The notes under the pieces: model-generated
Seen by the model: the letters and a program-made list of their open reading frames with translations, nothing else
Told to the model about the DNA's origin: nothing
The model's database searches: none
In this document: piece after piece, positions 1-8,081 of the stretch
How the letters are laid out: each line of letters starts with the position of its first letter
How positions within the stretch are numbered: position 1 is the stretch's first letter
Made by a program: the position numbers and the translations under genes
Source: Propioniciclava soli
GTDB taxonomy: Bacteria > Actinomycetota > Actinomycetes > Propionibacteriales > Propionibacteriaceae
Direction of reading: 5' to 3'
Assembly: GCF_014858005.1 (NCBI RefSeq)
Contig: NZ_JACYOT010000001.1
Span: 124,001 to 188,000 of the forward strand
Length of the DNA stretch: 64,000 nt

Positions 1-22
1 ACCCACGCCGTAGCCTTGTCGC

Positions 23-949
23 ATGGGGGAAGCCGCATTCTGTTACGTCGTCATGGCCCACAACCCGGACGGGGTGGACCGGCTGGTGCGCCGTATCCGG
101 AGCCTCAGCCCCAGCGCGAACGTGCTGGTGCGGTTCGAGCCCCACCAGGGGTTCGACGCCGAGGCGCTCCGTGTGGCGGGCGCACACCCGCTGGCGTCGG
201 CGATCCACGTCCGCTGGGGGTCCTGGGAACTGACCGCGGCGATGATCGAGGCGCTGGCGACCGCCGAGGCGGAGTTCCACGCCGAGCACTACGTGCTGGT
301 CTCGGGCACGGACTATCCCATTCGCTCCCTGGCGGCCTGGGAGCGGGAATGGGTCGACCAGGGTGCCGATGCGCTCGTCGAACAGACGCCCGACCAGCCC
401 GACAACTGGCGCTTCCGGTGGTTTCTGCCCGAGGTGCGCTTCCCGAGCCAGCCGTCGCTGTACCGCGCGGTCCGTCACGTCGGCTGGCGCATCGGCACGC
501 TGACCCGACCGGTCCTGCAGGTGTTGCCCCGGTTCGTCGAGGGCGACCGCCGCTGGTTTGTGGGCGTGCGGCGTCCGGGCGTGAGGCCGCCGGTACCGAT
601 CGTGAAGGCGAGCCAGTGGATGACGCTGTCGGCGCGCGCGCTGCGCCGCGTCCTGGATCGGGACGCGCGCGAGTCGCAGCTGCGCCGCTGGTTCCGCACC
701 GTGCGGATCACCGACGAGATCTACCTCCAGTCGCTGGTGCACGACGACCCGGAACTCCGCGTCGTCCAGGGGCCCACCACGCTGAAGGAGTTCGGTGAGG
801 ATCCCTCCAGCCCGCTGTGGTTGGACGCCGACCGCCTCCGCCGCCTGACCGACGGCGCGCGGGCCCCCTTCGCCAGGAAGTTCGCCCCGGACGCCCCCGC
901 GGAGCTTTTCGCCGCCGCCGACGCCTTGGCCGACGCAGAACGATCCTGA
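23..949 (+). CDS. GT14-like (core-2/I-branching) glycosyltransferase
   Basis: A 308-residue protein resembling the core-2/I-branching beta-1,6-N-acetylglucosaminyltransferase family (GT14, PF02485 type). The N-terminal segment CYVVMAHNPDGVDRLVRRI and the block VLVSGTDYPIRS near residues 92-103 match the family's opening strand and its S-x-x-D-Y-P-I signature. It would move a sugar onto a surface glycan or lipid; the bacterial substrate cannot be read from sequence. No signal peptide is visible. The ATG lies six bases after a TAGCCT -10 box (11-16), so the message may be leaderless. The next gene starts 8 bp after its stop, suggesting co-transcription. Confidence 0.72.
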   Translation: MGEAAFCYVVMAHNPDGVDRLVRRIRSLSPSANVLVRFEPHQGFDAEALRVAGAHPLASAIHVRWGSWELTAAMIEALATAEAEFHAEHYVLVSGTDYPIRSLAAWEREWVDQGADALVEQTPDQPDNWRFRWFLPEVRFPSQPSLYRAVRHVGWRIGTLTRPVLQVLPRFVEGDRRWFVGVRRPGVRPPVPIVKASQWMTLSARALRRVLDRDARESQLRRWFRTVRITDEIYLQSLVHDDPELRVVQGPTTLKEFGEDPSSPLWLDADRLRRLTDGARAPFARKFAPDAPAELFAAADALADAERS

Positions 950-957
950 GAGGCACC

Positions 958-1935
958 GTGGCTGACATCGTCCGGCACTGGAACTCCCCGGCTTGGTTCG
1001 CCGAGGCCTCGACGTGGATCCTGGCCACCTGCGCCCGACTCGGGCTGCGGGTGGTGGCACCGGTGGCACACCATCGGGTGCGGTTCTGGTCGGTGCTGCT
1101 CACGGTGGAGACGGCCGAGGGCCGGGTGTGGTTCAAGGAGAACAATCCGGGGCAGCGGTTCGAGGCCGCCCTCACCATGGAGTTGGTCGGCATCGCCCCC
1201 GGTCAGATCCTGCCGCCGCTCGCGGTCGATCGGGACCACGGCTGGATCCTCACCGCCGACGCCGGCCCAGTGCTCCGCGAGCGCGGGCCGCTGACCGAAC
1301 CGGTGCTGCTCGACTTGGTGCACACCTGCGCCAACGTCCAGCGCCGCGCAGCCGAGCACGGGACCCGGTTGCGTGCCGCAGGGTTGCCGGCGCGACCCAG
1401 CGGCGACGCCGTCGGATACGTGCGCAGGCAGGTCGAGTGGCTGGCGCGGTTGGATGCGACCCACCCACTGCACCTGGATGCCGCCGCGGCGTCCGAGCTG
1501 CTGGCAGGGCTGCCCCGGTTGGACGACGCGGTCGCGCAGGTGGCAGCGCTGGGGCTGCCGGACAGCGTGGAGCACAACGATCTCCACACCGGCAACGTGT
1601 TCGTGGCTCCTGACGGGCGGCTCCTGCTGTTCGACTGGGGTGACGCCGTGTGGGCCAACCCTGTGGGTTCCCTCCTGGCACCGCACCGGATTCTCACCGT
1701 GCACGGTGATCTCGGGGGCGATCCACCCTTGGCGCGCACGGTGGACGCCTACCTCGAACACTGGAGCGATCTCGCGCCGATGGGTGAGCTGCGCGCGGCG
1801 GTTCCGGCGGCCCTGCGCGTGGCGGGAGCGCAGCGTTTCGAGACCTTTCGTCGCCTCATGGACGCGATGGACCCGGAGCATCTCGTCGGCTGGCGCGACC
1901 CGATCCTGTCGTGGCTGCGGTCCACGGTCGCGTAA
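958..1935 (+). CDS. Aminoglycoside phosphotransferase-like kinase
   Basis: A 325-residue protein of the APH/choline-kinase-like fold. The catalytic loop is clear (VEHNDLHTGNVFV, the H-N-D-L-H-x-x-N form of Brenner's motif), followed by the metal-binding LLLFDWGDA. I chose the GTG at 958, 8 bp after the preceding stop; longer in-frame extensions run into that gene and have unnatural Pro/Arg-rich composition. It probably phosphorylates a small hydroxyl substrate in the cytosol. Pairing with a glycosyltransferase hints at a sugar or surface-polymer substrate rather than drug resistance, but that is inference. The gene ends ahead of a 118-bp gap before the convergent DUF222 gene. Confidence 0.7.
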   Translation: MADIVRHWNSPAWFAEASTWILATCARLGLRVVAPVAHHRVRFWSVLLTVETAEGRVWFKENNPGQRFEAALTMELVGIAPGQILPPLAVDRDHGWILTADAGPVLRERGPLTEPVLLDLVHTCANVQRRAAEHGTRLRAAGLPARPSGDAVGYVRRQVEWLARLDATHPLHLDAAAASELLAGLPRLDDAVAQVAALGLPDSVEHNDLHTGNVFVAPDGRLLLFDWGDAVWANPVGSLLAPHRILTVHGDLGGDPPLARTVDAYLEHWSDLAPMGELRAAVPAALRVAGAQRFETFRRLMDAMDPEHLVGWRDPILSWLRSTVA

Positions 1936-2053
1936 CGGCGTGATCCTGCCAAGGCATCTCAGACCCGGTCGCCACCCCCGCCAGCTCAGGACACACCCAT
2001 CACCAGACCCCACCACTCCCAGGGACTCACCTCCTCTCTCGCACCCGGTTGAC

Positions 2054-3400
2054 TCACGTCCGAGTGGGGGTGAGGTAGCGGGTGTGCTGGCGCGGCCGAC
2101 CCGTCGGGTCGATCCGACGCGGTGGGATGACCTGCGCTGGCCCGTGGGCCGGGAGGTAGATACGCCAGCGGTCGGCGAGGGGGTCGTGGCTGGGCTCAAC
2201 CACACCGTGGTGATGCGGGCAGAGGAGAACCAGGTTCGCCAGGGCGGTGCGTCCCCCGGCCCACCAGGGGGTGATGTGGTGGGCGTGACAGTTCTCGGGT
2301 GGTTGTTCGCACCCGGGGAACACGCAACCCCGGTCACGCACGGCCAGCGCCGTGCGTTGGGCGTCCGTGACGAGGCGGCGCTGCCGGCCCTGGTCGAGCA
2401 CCTCCGAGTGCCCGCCCAGCACGATGGGGAGCACCTCGCAGTCGCAGAGCCATTGGCGCAGCGTGCCGGCGTCGATGGGCCTGTCGCTGCCGACCACCCG
2501 GCCGTGGAGCCGTGGTGGCGCGTCGCAGGCTGCTTGGTTCAGCTGGTCGAGCGTCATCGTGATGACGACGCGAGGCCGGTCGCCGCCGTGTCGCGGGGAC
2601 AGGGTGGTGCGCGACAGCGCGTCGACGAGCGCGACGAGGCCGTCCGCTCGGCGCATCGCCGGCGTCAGGAGCGGCGCGGCGGGGTCGAGGGCGTCCAGCG
2701 CGCGCCGCTGCCCCTCGGCCCAGGCGTTCACGGTCTTCACCACGAGCTCGGCCTGGGCCACCGGCAGCGACCCCTTGATCAGGATCGAGCCGCAGTGGTC
2801 GGGAGTGAACGTCAGGTGTCGGGCCCGGGTGGCCTGGGCGCGTTCCCGCTCCAGGCGGGCAGCCTCGTGGGCCTCGGCGACCTCCGGAGCGAGCAATTCG
2901 ACCAGCCGATGGGTGAGCCGGCGAAGCTCGGTGGAGGTGTGTGTGGCGGCAAACCCGACCATCATGTGCTGGGCCTCCTCGACGACCGCCTCCTGCAGGT
3001 CGGCGGGCAGCTGGTCGAGCACTGCGGTGATGGCGTCGCTCTGGGCGGGCATCACGTCGCCGGCGCGCGCGGCATCGCGGACGACGGCGAACCGATCGAG
3101 GCGCTGCCCGTGGCCGATCAGCCGGTGGGCCTCGGTGCGCGTGTGGCGGGTCGCGTCGGTCAACCAGGTCGAAGCCGAGGTGCCGTGAGCCCGCCACGCC
3201 ACGTCGTCGTGGTCGATCGCCGCAGCCAGCCCCGCCTGCCACGCGTGCAGCCGTCCGGTGACCCGCACCGCCTCGGCGAGCAGCGCCAACCGGTCGGCGT
3301 CGGAAGGCAGGCGGAGTCGGTCGTCGGTCAACGCATCGAGAGCGCGACCGATCAACGCCACCAGGGCGGCGTCATCGAGGTGCTCCAAGCCTTCCGTCAT
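2054..3400 (-). CDS. DUF222/HNH endonuclease-domain protein
   Basis: A 448-residue protein of the actinobacterial DUF222 (13E12 repeat-like) family: a long helical N-terminal domain of about 330 residues, then a C-terminal HNH nuclease module. The HNH block has the zinc Cys pair of CVFPGCEQPP, then HAHHITPWWAGGRT and the ending LVLLCPHHH. These proteins are multicopy in many actinobacteria and their function is unproven; some are linked to mobile introns or phage defence. The start was set at 3400 because a TAGCGT -10 box (3408-3413) lies seven bases upstream, which fits a leaderless message. A start at 3430 would add ten residues. The gene is divergent from the DinB gene. Confidence 0.8.
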   Translation of the reverse strand: MTEGLEHLDDAALVALIGRALDALTDDRLRLPSDADRLALLAEAVRVTGRLHAWQAGLAAAIDHDDVAWRAHGTSASTWLTDATRHTRTEAHRLIGHGQRLDRFAVVRDAARAGDVMPAQSDAITAVLDQLPADLQEAVVEEAQHMMVGFAATHTSTELRRLTHRLVELLAPEVAEAHEAARLERERAQATRARHLTFTPDHCGSILIKGSLPVAQAELVVKTVNAWAEGQRRALDALDPAAPLLTPAMRRADGLVALVDALSRTTLSPRHGGDRPRVVITMTLDQLNQAACDAPPRLHGRVVGSDRPIDAGTLRQWLCDCEVLPIVLGGHSEVLDQGRQRRLVTDAQRTALAVRDRGCVFPGCEQPPENCHAHHITPWWAGGRTALANLVLLCPHHHGVVEPSHDPLADRWRIYLPAHGPAQVIPPRRIDPTGRPRQHTRYLTPTRT

Positions 3401-3531
3401 GACCACCACGCTACGATCCGCCTCTGACATTTTTGGCCCGGACAGCCCATCGGGAAGCGATGTCAAGTAACGAATAGATCACAGATTCTATTGAAGGGCT
3501 CGGCGGGGAGGGGTGAGCCTATCCTCGGGTG

Positions 3532-4047
3532 ATGGACACCACACTCGCCCGGACGCTGCTCCGTGACGTCTTCGACCGGTTCGCCGACGCCCTGACCGAT
3601 TCACTCACCGATCTCGACGCCGACGCCCTGCGCTGGCGTCCGGCGCCCGATGCCAACCCGATCGGCTGGATTGCCTGGCACGTCCTGCGCGTGCAGGACG
3701 ACCACCTGGCCGAGCTGGGCGGCGTCGACCAGGCCTGGTTCGCGCAGGGCTGGCAGGAGCGGTTTGCGCTGCCCTACGCCAAGGACGCCCACGGCTACGG
3801 CCAGTCCGCGGACGAGGTGGCGGCCTGGCGCGGCACGGCCGGCGACCTCACGGGCTATGCGGCTGACGTCCATGCGCTGACGCGGCGCGTCCTGGCGGAG
3901 TTGGGCGACTACGAGCGGGTCGTCGACGAGAGCTACGACCCGCCGGTGACGGCAGCGTCGCGCCTCGTGAGCGTCGTCAACGAGGTCAACCAGCACCTGG
4001 GCCAGATCGCCTACCTCCGCGGGCTCTTGCCGGACGCGCCGGCGTGA
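3532..4047 (+). CDS. DinB/DUF664-family protein
   Basis: A 171-residue four-helix-bundle protein of the DinB/YfiT superfamily (mycothiol-dependent maleylpyruvate isomerase-like, DUF664). The conserved HxxH-type metal layout is suggested by WIAWHVLRVQDDH near residues 41-54 and NEVNQHLGQIAYLRG near the C terminus. These three His would bind one divalent metal. Such enzymes often act as metal-dependent thiol (mycothiol or bacillithiol) transferases; the substrate is unknown. The ATG at 3532 lies six bases after a TATCCT -10 box (3520-3525), indicating a leaderless start; the GTG one codon earlier would fall too close to the promoter. Confidence 0.78.
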   Translation: MDTTLARTLLRDVFDRFADALTDSLTDLDADALRWRPAPDANPIGWIAWHVLRVQDDHLAELGGVDQAWFAQGWQERFALPYAKDAHGYGQSADEVAAWRGTAGDLTGYAADVHALTRRVLAELGDYERVVDESYDPPVTAASRLVSVVNEVNQHLGQIAYLRGLLPDAPA

Positions 4048-4084
4048 CGGCGCGCGGGGGGTCCTGACCCGAGAGCAGTGCGGT

Positions 4085-4110
4085 CGGACGCCCCCACGCG
4101 CGTGGGTGCC
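4085..4110. terminator. Possible bidirectional terminator palindrome
   Basis: In the 86-bp gap between two convergent genes lies the perfect palindrome CCCACGCGCGTGGG (4093-4106). There is no T-run, so intrinsic termination is uncertain. Confidence 0.3.
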
Positions 4111-4133
4111 AGCCGGGAGACGCCGGTGCAAAC

Positions 4134-5102
4134 TCACTGCCCCAGGGACGGTGACCCCGCGCCGCCCCGCAGCTCCGCCGCCTCCCCGAGCGCGGTGAGG
4201 ACGGCGTCCCGGGTGGCCTCGGCGTGGCTGCGGCCGTCGTCGGTGCGGGAGTCGGCGTCGAAGTAGCCGCCGTCGCCGTGGTGGCCGAACGGCCCGAGAT
4301 CGACGACCGTGACGCGCCCCTGGCGCCGGGCGCTGTGGAACGTCGAGAACGTGTTGATCGGCCAGCGCCCCGGGCACCACAGCGGCCCCATGAGCCGGAT
4401 GCGGTCGCGGGAGCCGCGGATGTCCCAGAAGTGCTCGACATGGGCGAAGCCACGGTCGTCGGAGTAGACCCCGCCGAGCGAGATCACCGAGCACCGCACG
4501 TGGTGCAGGGTCAACAGCCACGAGACGCCCAGCGCCATCTGTGCGCCGCCCGAGTAGCCAAGGAACGTCACGGGCACCCCACAGCCGCGGCGATAGCCCT
4601 GCTCGGTGAGCTGCGCCCACACCTGGCGGGCGAGGTCGGCGTAGTAGGTCGGGCCGTACCGGGGGTCGGCCGCGATGAGGGCCTGGACGACGTTGCGCAC
4701 CTGCAGCAGCAGCGCGGTGACGACGCGTCCGACCCCCTCGCCGGCCTGCTCGGCGAGCTCGGCCGAGCCGCCGGTCGCCCGCCCCAGAGCGCGGTGGTTC
4801 GTCACCGCGTAGGGAAACACCTCCCGGATCACGGTCGTGTCGGGCCGGGCCCGCTCGATCTCCCCGAGGATCCACTCCTCGTCCTCGTGCGGCTCGGCCT
4901 CCGGATCGATGTCGCCCACCCCCGACAGGTAGACCACGAACCGTTCGGGCAGCCCGTCGACCGGGCACGCCGGCTCGGGCCCCACCAAGAGCTCGCGGGT
5001 GCGGGCGTGCCCCTCGCGGGGCCACCAGCGGGCGGTCTGCAGCGGTGACAGGCACGCCAGCACGAGCACGGCCGCCACGGCGACGCCCACGATCCACCCC
5101 AT
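4134..5102 (-). CDS. Membrane-anchored alpha/beta-hydrolase-like protein
   Basis: A 322-residue protein with one N-terminal membrane segment (GVAVAAVLVLACLSPLQ) and an alpha/beta-hydrolase-like domain. The nucleophile elbow is TFLGYSGGAQMAL (G-x-S-x-G), with a likely His in the C-terminal FGHHGDGGYF region. The strand FVVYLSGVGDI precedes it. It probably faces outside and hydrolyses an ester or amide; the substrate is not identifiable. It follows the gene at 5106-5768 by only 3 bp, so the two are almost certainly co-transcribed and may work together. Confidence 0.6.
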   Translation of the reverse strand: MGWIVGVAVAAVLVLACLSPLQTARWWPREGHARTRELLVGPEPACPVDGLPERFVVYLSGVGDIDPEAEPHEDEEWILGEIERARPDTTVIREVFPYAVTNHRALGRATGGSAELAEQAGEGVGRVVTALLLQVRNVVQALIAADPRYGPTYYADLARQVWAQLTEQGYRRGCGVPVTFLGYSGGAQMALGVSWLLTLHHVRCSVISLGGVYSDDRGFAHVEHFWDIRGSRDRIRLMGPLWCPGRWPINTFSTFHSARRQGRVTVVDLGPFGHHGDGGYFDADSRTDDGRSHAEATRDAVLTALGEAAELRGGAGSPSLGQ

Positions 5103-5105
5103 GGT

Positions 5106-5768
5106 TCAGGCCACCTCCGTCCGGGCGTCCACGGGGACGATCGGCGTCCCGCTGAGGAAGTCCTGCGCGGTGAGGAGGGTGGGATGGCCGTACGCACGCG
5201 ACCACCAGCGGCTTCCCCCGTTGCGGATCGGCTCGGCCAGCAGCCGCGAGGCGACCTGCACCACCAGCCAGGCGACTCCCGCGACCGCGAGCGAGACCCA
5301 GCGCGACACGTCGTACAGCTCGCCCACCAGCGTCACCATGACGAGCAGGCTCCAGGCCTCCAGCAGCCGCCCGAGGAACAGCCCCACGTGCGGGAGCGCG
5401 ATGATGACGGCGAGCACCTGCGGCGCCAGCGAGAGCACCATCAACATGACGATGGTCAGCACGGGAACGACCTGCCCCGTGACCAGGGTGGCCAGCCCCC
5501 AGACCAGCAACGCCTCCAGCGCGCGCAGCACCATGAGCGCCACCGCGCCGGCACCCAACGCCACCGGCCAGCGGGAGGCGGGCACCTTGTTCGCCAGCAG
5601 CACGGTCGCATGCCCGAGCGTGACCGAAAGCAGCGCGATCACCGCGATGGCCACGATCTCGGGCACGGGGGGCCGGCTCGGCAAGGCATGCGCGAGGGCC
5701 GGGTCGAGGAGCAGGTCGTCCTGCAACACGCCGTAGACGCGCACGATGTTCTGCCACACCTCGGTCAC
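5106..5768 (-). CDS. Multi-pass membrane protein of unknown function
   Basis: A 220-residue hydrophobic protein with about five membrane segments (for example VPEIVAIAVIALLSVTLG and VVPVLTIVMLMVLSLAPQ) and a polar C-terminal tail. I do not recognise a family. The GTG start at 5768 was chosen because GGAAGGAGG sits just upstream on this strand. The downstream partner is the alpha/beta-hydrolase-like protein, 3 bp away, so this may be its membrane scaffold or substrate channel; that is inference from the operon only. Confidence 0.55.
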   Translation of the reverse strand: MTEVWQNIVRVYGVLQDDLLLDPALAHALPSRPPVPEIVAIAVIALLSVTLGHATVLLANKVPASRWPVALGAGAVALMVLRALEALLVWGLATLVTGQVVPVLTIVMLMVLSLAPQVLAVIIALPHVGLFLGRLLEAWSLLVMVTLVGELYDVSRWVSLAVAGVAWLVVQVASRLLAEPIRNGGSRWWSRAYGHPTLLTAQDFLSGTPIVPVDARTEVA

Positions 5769-5859
5769 GGGGGTTGCCTCCTTCCGGTGTCCCCACCCTA
5801 GTGACTGGGCAGTGTCGTCCGGCACCGCGTCCTGGCAGGAGCCCCCGACGGATCGCCGG

Positions 5860-6243
5860 TCAGCGGCCGGCCGCGGGCCGGCGGCGCTGGACCCTCCGGA
5901 CGCCCCACCCGACCGCCAGGCCGAGGGCGGCGAACACCGCGTAGAGCAACCCGTAGACCAGCGCGGAGTCGTTGTACACCAGGTACGCGGCCGGCACGAA
6001 CAGCACCGGCACGGCGAGCAGCAGCGGCCAGGCGAACCCGTGGCGGTACCCCGCCAGGCCGGCGACGACGAAGCTGGCCGCCGGGTTGAGGCCGAGCAGG
6101 CTGAAGAAGACTGCGGCCTTCCAGGCGCCGGGGTCCGGCGCGGCGTTCGCCACCGCCGTCAGGGCCGCCGGAATGACGAGGTAGACCACCAGCAGCGCGA
6201 GCGCATGGGGCCAGAGGTTGAGCAGTCGCGTGAGCACGAGCAT
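5860..6243 (-). CDS. Small four-helix membrane protein
   Basis: A 127-residue hydrophobic protein with four predicted membrane helices, the first beginning at LALLVVYLVIPAALTAVA, and a short basic tail (RRVQRRRPAAGR). No family is recognised. It sits downstream of the PadR/DUF1700-like pair on the same strand with a 58-bp gap and is possibly controlled by the same PadR regulator. Upstream start evidence is weak: CGGAG abuts the ATG. Confidence 0.5.
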   Translation of the reverse strand: MLVLTRLLNLWPHALALLVVYLVIPAALTAVANAAPDPGAWKAAVFFSLLGLNPAASFVVAGLAGYRHGFAWPLLLAVPVLFVPAAYLVYNDSALVYGLLYAVFAALGLAVGWGVRRVQRRRPAAGR

Positions 6244-6301
6244 CTCCGATCGGTGAAGGTGGGGCAGGGCGGACGCCCGGGGGCGGGGACGTGCCGGGCC
6301 G

Positions 6302-6640
6302 TCAGCCCGGACCCGCCATCACGGCAAAGGCCAGGAAGAGTGCCCCCCAGATCAGGACGAGAACCGCCACGCCGCCGAGCACCAGGCCCACCACCACGCC
6401 CGGACGCCAACGCGGCCGGTGGGCCTCGCCGATGGAGCCCGCGAGATCGGAGGCGTCCCCCATGGCGCGCAGGGCATCGGCCTCGGCTGCGGCCCCGGGC
6501 ACGCCGCTCTCCCGGGCCGCGGCGTACCGATCCAAGAGGTGGGCGGTGAGTTCCTCCTCGGCGGCGAGGCGGTCACGGCGGTCGTCGATGTCGGCCGTCG
6601 CGCGGCGGGCATAGCGGCGGAAGCTGTCAGGCACGTCCAC
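6302..6640 (-). CDS. DUF1700-like permease-prefix protein
   Basis: A 112-residue protein: an N-terminal helical segment (RRYARRATADIDDRRDRLAAEEELTAHL is its character, residues 7-34), typical of the permease-prefix/DUF1700 families encoded next to PadR regulators, then a C-terminal membrane helix (VVVGLVLGGVAVLVLIWGAL). The GTG at 6640 was chosen because GGAG lies six bases upstream. It overlaps the padR gene by 14 bp, so translation is probably coupled. Such partners are thought to act in envelope homeostasis under PadR control, but the exact role is unknown. Confidence 0.6.
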   Translation of the reverse strand: MDVPDSFRRYARRATADIDDRRDRLAAEEELTAHLLDRYAAARESGVPGAAAEADALRAMGDASDLAGSIGEAHRPRWRPGVVVGLVLGGVAVLVLIWGALFLAFAVMAGPG

Positions 6641-6995
6641 GGGGTTCTCCGTCCACGATGGCCTCCACCGCACGGGTGAAGGCATGCCACTGGTCCAGGC
6701 GGTCGGCCAGGTCGGCGCGTCCGGCCGGGCTGATGCGGTAGTACTTGCGGCGCCGTCCGCCGCCGGAGGCGTCCCATCGGCTGGTCACCAGGCCGTCGCG
6801 CTCCAGGGAGTGCAGCACCGGGTAGAGCGTGCCCTCCGAGAAGGTGAACGCGGCCGCCGAGCGCTCCTCGAGGGCGCGGATCAGCTCGTAGCCGTAGGTG
6901 TCGGCCTCCGAGACCAGCTGCAGGACGAGCAGGGGCAGCGTGCCCTTCACGAGCTCCCGATCGGGGGCTGCCCTCGGTGGCGGATGCATTGGCAT
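6627..6995 (-). CDS. PadR-family transcriptional regulator
   Basis: A 122-residue winged-helix repressor of the PadR family. Diagnostic features are GYELIRALEERSA followed by FSEGTLYPVLHSLERDGLV (recognition helix and wing) and RRKYYRISPAGRADL. Four in-frame ATGs lie between 7019 and 6989. I prefer 6995 because a TACGAT -10 box (7003-7008) lies seven bases upstream, implying a leaderless message. A perfect 8-bp inverted repeat covers this start region, so autorepression is likely. The ligand is unknown. Confidence 0.8.
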   Translation of the reverse strand: MPMHPPPRAAPDRELVKGTLPLLVLQLVSEADTYGYELIRALEERSAAAFTFSEGTLYPVLHSLERDGLVTSRWDASGGGRRRKYYRISPAGRADLADRLDQWHAFTRAVEAIVDGEPRGRA

Positions 6996-7004
6996 GCAAT
7001 GCAT
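6984..7004. promoter_or_regulatory. Probable PadR operator
   Basis: ATGCATTG and CAATGCAT form a perfect 8-bp inverted repeat around a 5-bp centre. It overlaps the TACGAT -10 box and the start of padR. PadR proteins commonly bind dyads containing ATGCAT/ATGTAT-like half sites at their own promoters. Confidence 0.55.
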
Positions 7005-7053
7005 CGTAATCCGAGGCATGCCGGTGCGCGTCCACCCGTGGGTGGACCCGGGG

Positions 7054-7917
7054 TCACCGGTGCCGAGCCTCGCGGAGCTCGCGCAGGAGCCAGGGCAGTT
7101 CGGTCTGCACCGCGTCCACGCCGAGGTCGAGCAGGTGCGACCACGCGGCGGTGGGGCTCTCCAACACCGCCTTCTCGTCGTCGAAACCACCGAACAACGG
7201 GACGCCGGTGGTGAGGGTCTCCGAGTTGATCCAGACGAGCAGGTCGTCGCGGTGGATCGAGTCGAGGACGTCCGGGTCGAACCACGGGTGGTCGGCGTCG
7301 TGGGCGATGAGCTCCACCCCGACCAGGTTGACCGCCTCGTCACCCAGGGGCAGGGCGGCCAATTCCTCGGGGGTCGAGCAGATGGCCAGCACCGGGTACC
7401 GGGTGCGGTGCTGGCGCAGGGCGCCGAGCGCGGAGGTCTCCCAGCCGGGCACCTTGAGCAGCAGCTGATCGGCCATCTGCAGCCCGTCGAGCACCCGCAG
7501 CAGGGTGGGCCAGCGCCACCACGAGCGGTCGAGGGCGAAGATCACCGGCTTGCCGCGGAACTCGCCGAGCAACGAGGCCAGGCGCTCGACCTGGGCTCGG
7601 TGCCCGGGCCGGTTCTTCCAGCGGTAGCTCAACTGGGCGATCTCGGCCGCGGTCAGCGACTGGATGTTGCGTTCCTCGCCCAGCAGCTCGTCCTCGAATC
7701 CGTCGTGGAAGGCGTAGAAGATGTGATCGACGGACGCCGACACATCGATCTTCACCCCGTCCGCCCCGGACTGCAGCGCGCATCGCACCGCCGCCGTCGT
7801 GTTGGACGGGAATGGCCCCACGGCCACCCCGGCGTGCGACACCACCAGCGGTCGTCCGGCGCCGGCGAGGCTGTTTACCAGCCCGTTCACCTGCGCGTGT
7901 GTGGCATGTCCGAACAC
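7054..7917 (-). CDS. Glycerophosphodiester phosphodiesterase-like protein
   Basis: A 287-residue TIM-barrel protein of the GDPD/PI-PLC-like superfamily. The N-terminal SHAGVAVGPFPSNTTAAVRCAL aligns with the family's HRG...ENT opening, although His-Ala-Gly and Ser-Asn-Thr replace the usual HRG and ENT. GADGVKIDVSASVDHIFYAFHD corresponds to GAD-x-x-E-x-D-V...HD, with Lys-Ile-Asp at the metal-ligand site. These substitutions make catalysis plausible but not certain. There is no signal peptide. The GTG start at 7917 follows AAGGAGG. It is divergent from the flavoprotein gene at 8082. Confidence 0.6.
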   Translation of the reverse strand: MFGHATHAQVNGLVNSLAGAGRPLVVSHAGVAVGPFPSNTTAAVRCALQSGADGVKIDVSASVDHIFYAFHDGFEDELLGEERNIQSLTAAEIAQLSYRWKNRPGHRAQVERLASLLGEFRGKPVIFALDRSWWRWPTLLRVLDGLQMADQLLLKVPGWETSALGALRQHRTRYPVLAICSTPEELAALPLGDEAVNLVGVELIAHDADHPWFDPDVLDSIHRDDLLVWINSETLTTGVPLFGGFDDEKAVLESPTAAWSHLLDLGVDAVQTELPWLLRELREARHR

Positions 7918-8081
7918 GTGACCTCCTTGTCAGCGCGGCATGGTCGGGTGGGGGAGCCCTGCCGGACCAGCATAGTCGGCGCCCTTCCGGCTCCCGGGAG
8001 CGGGGCGGTGCCCTGCGTTTCAGGGGCACCCGTCAGGCAGCGCACAGGTCGGTCACAGCCACCGGGTCGACCCTCGGAAGC

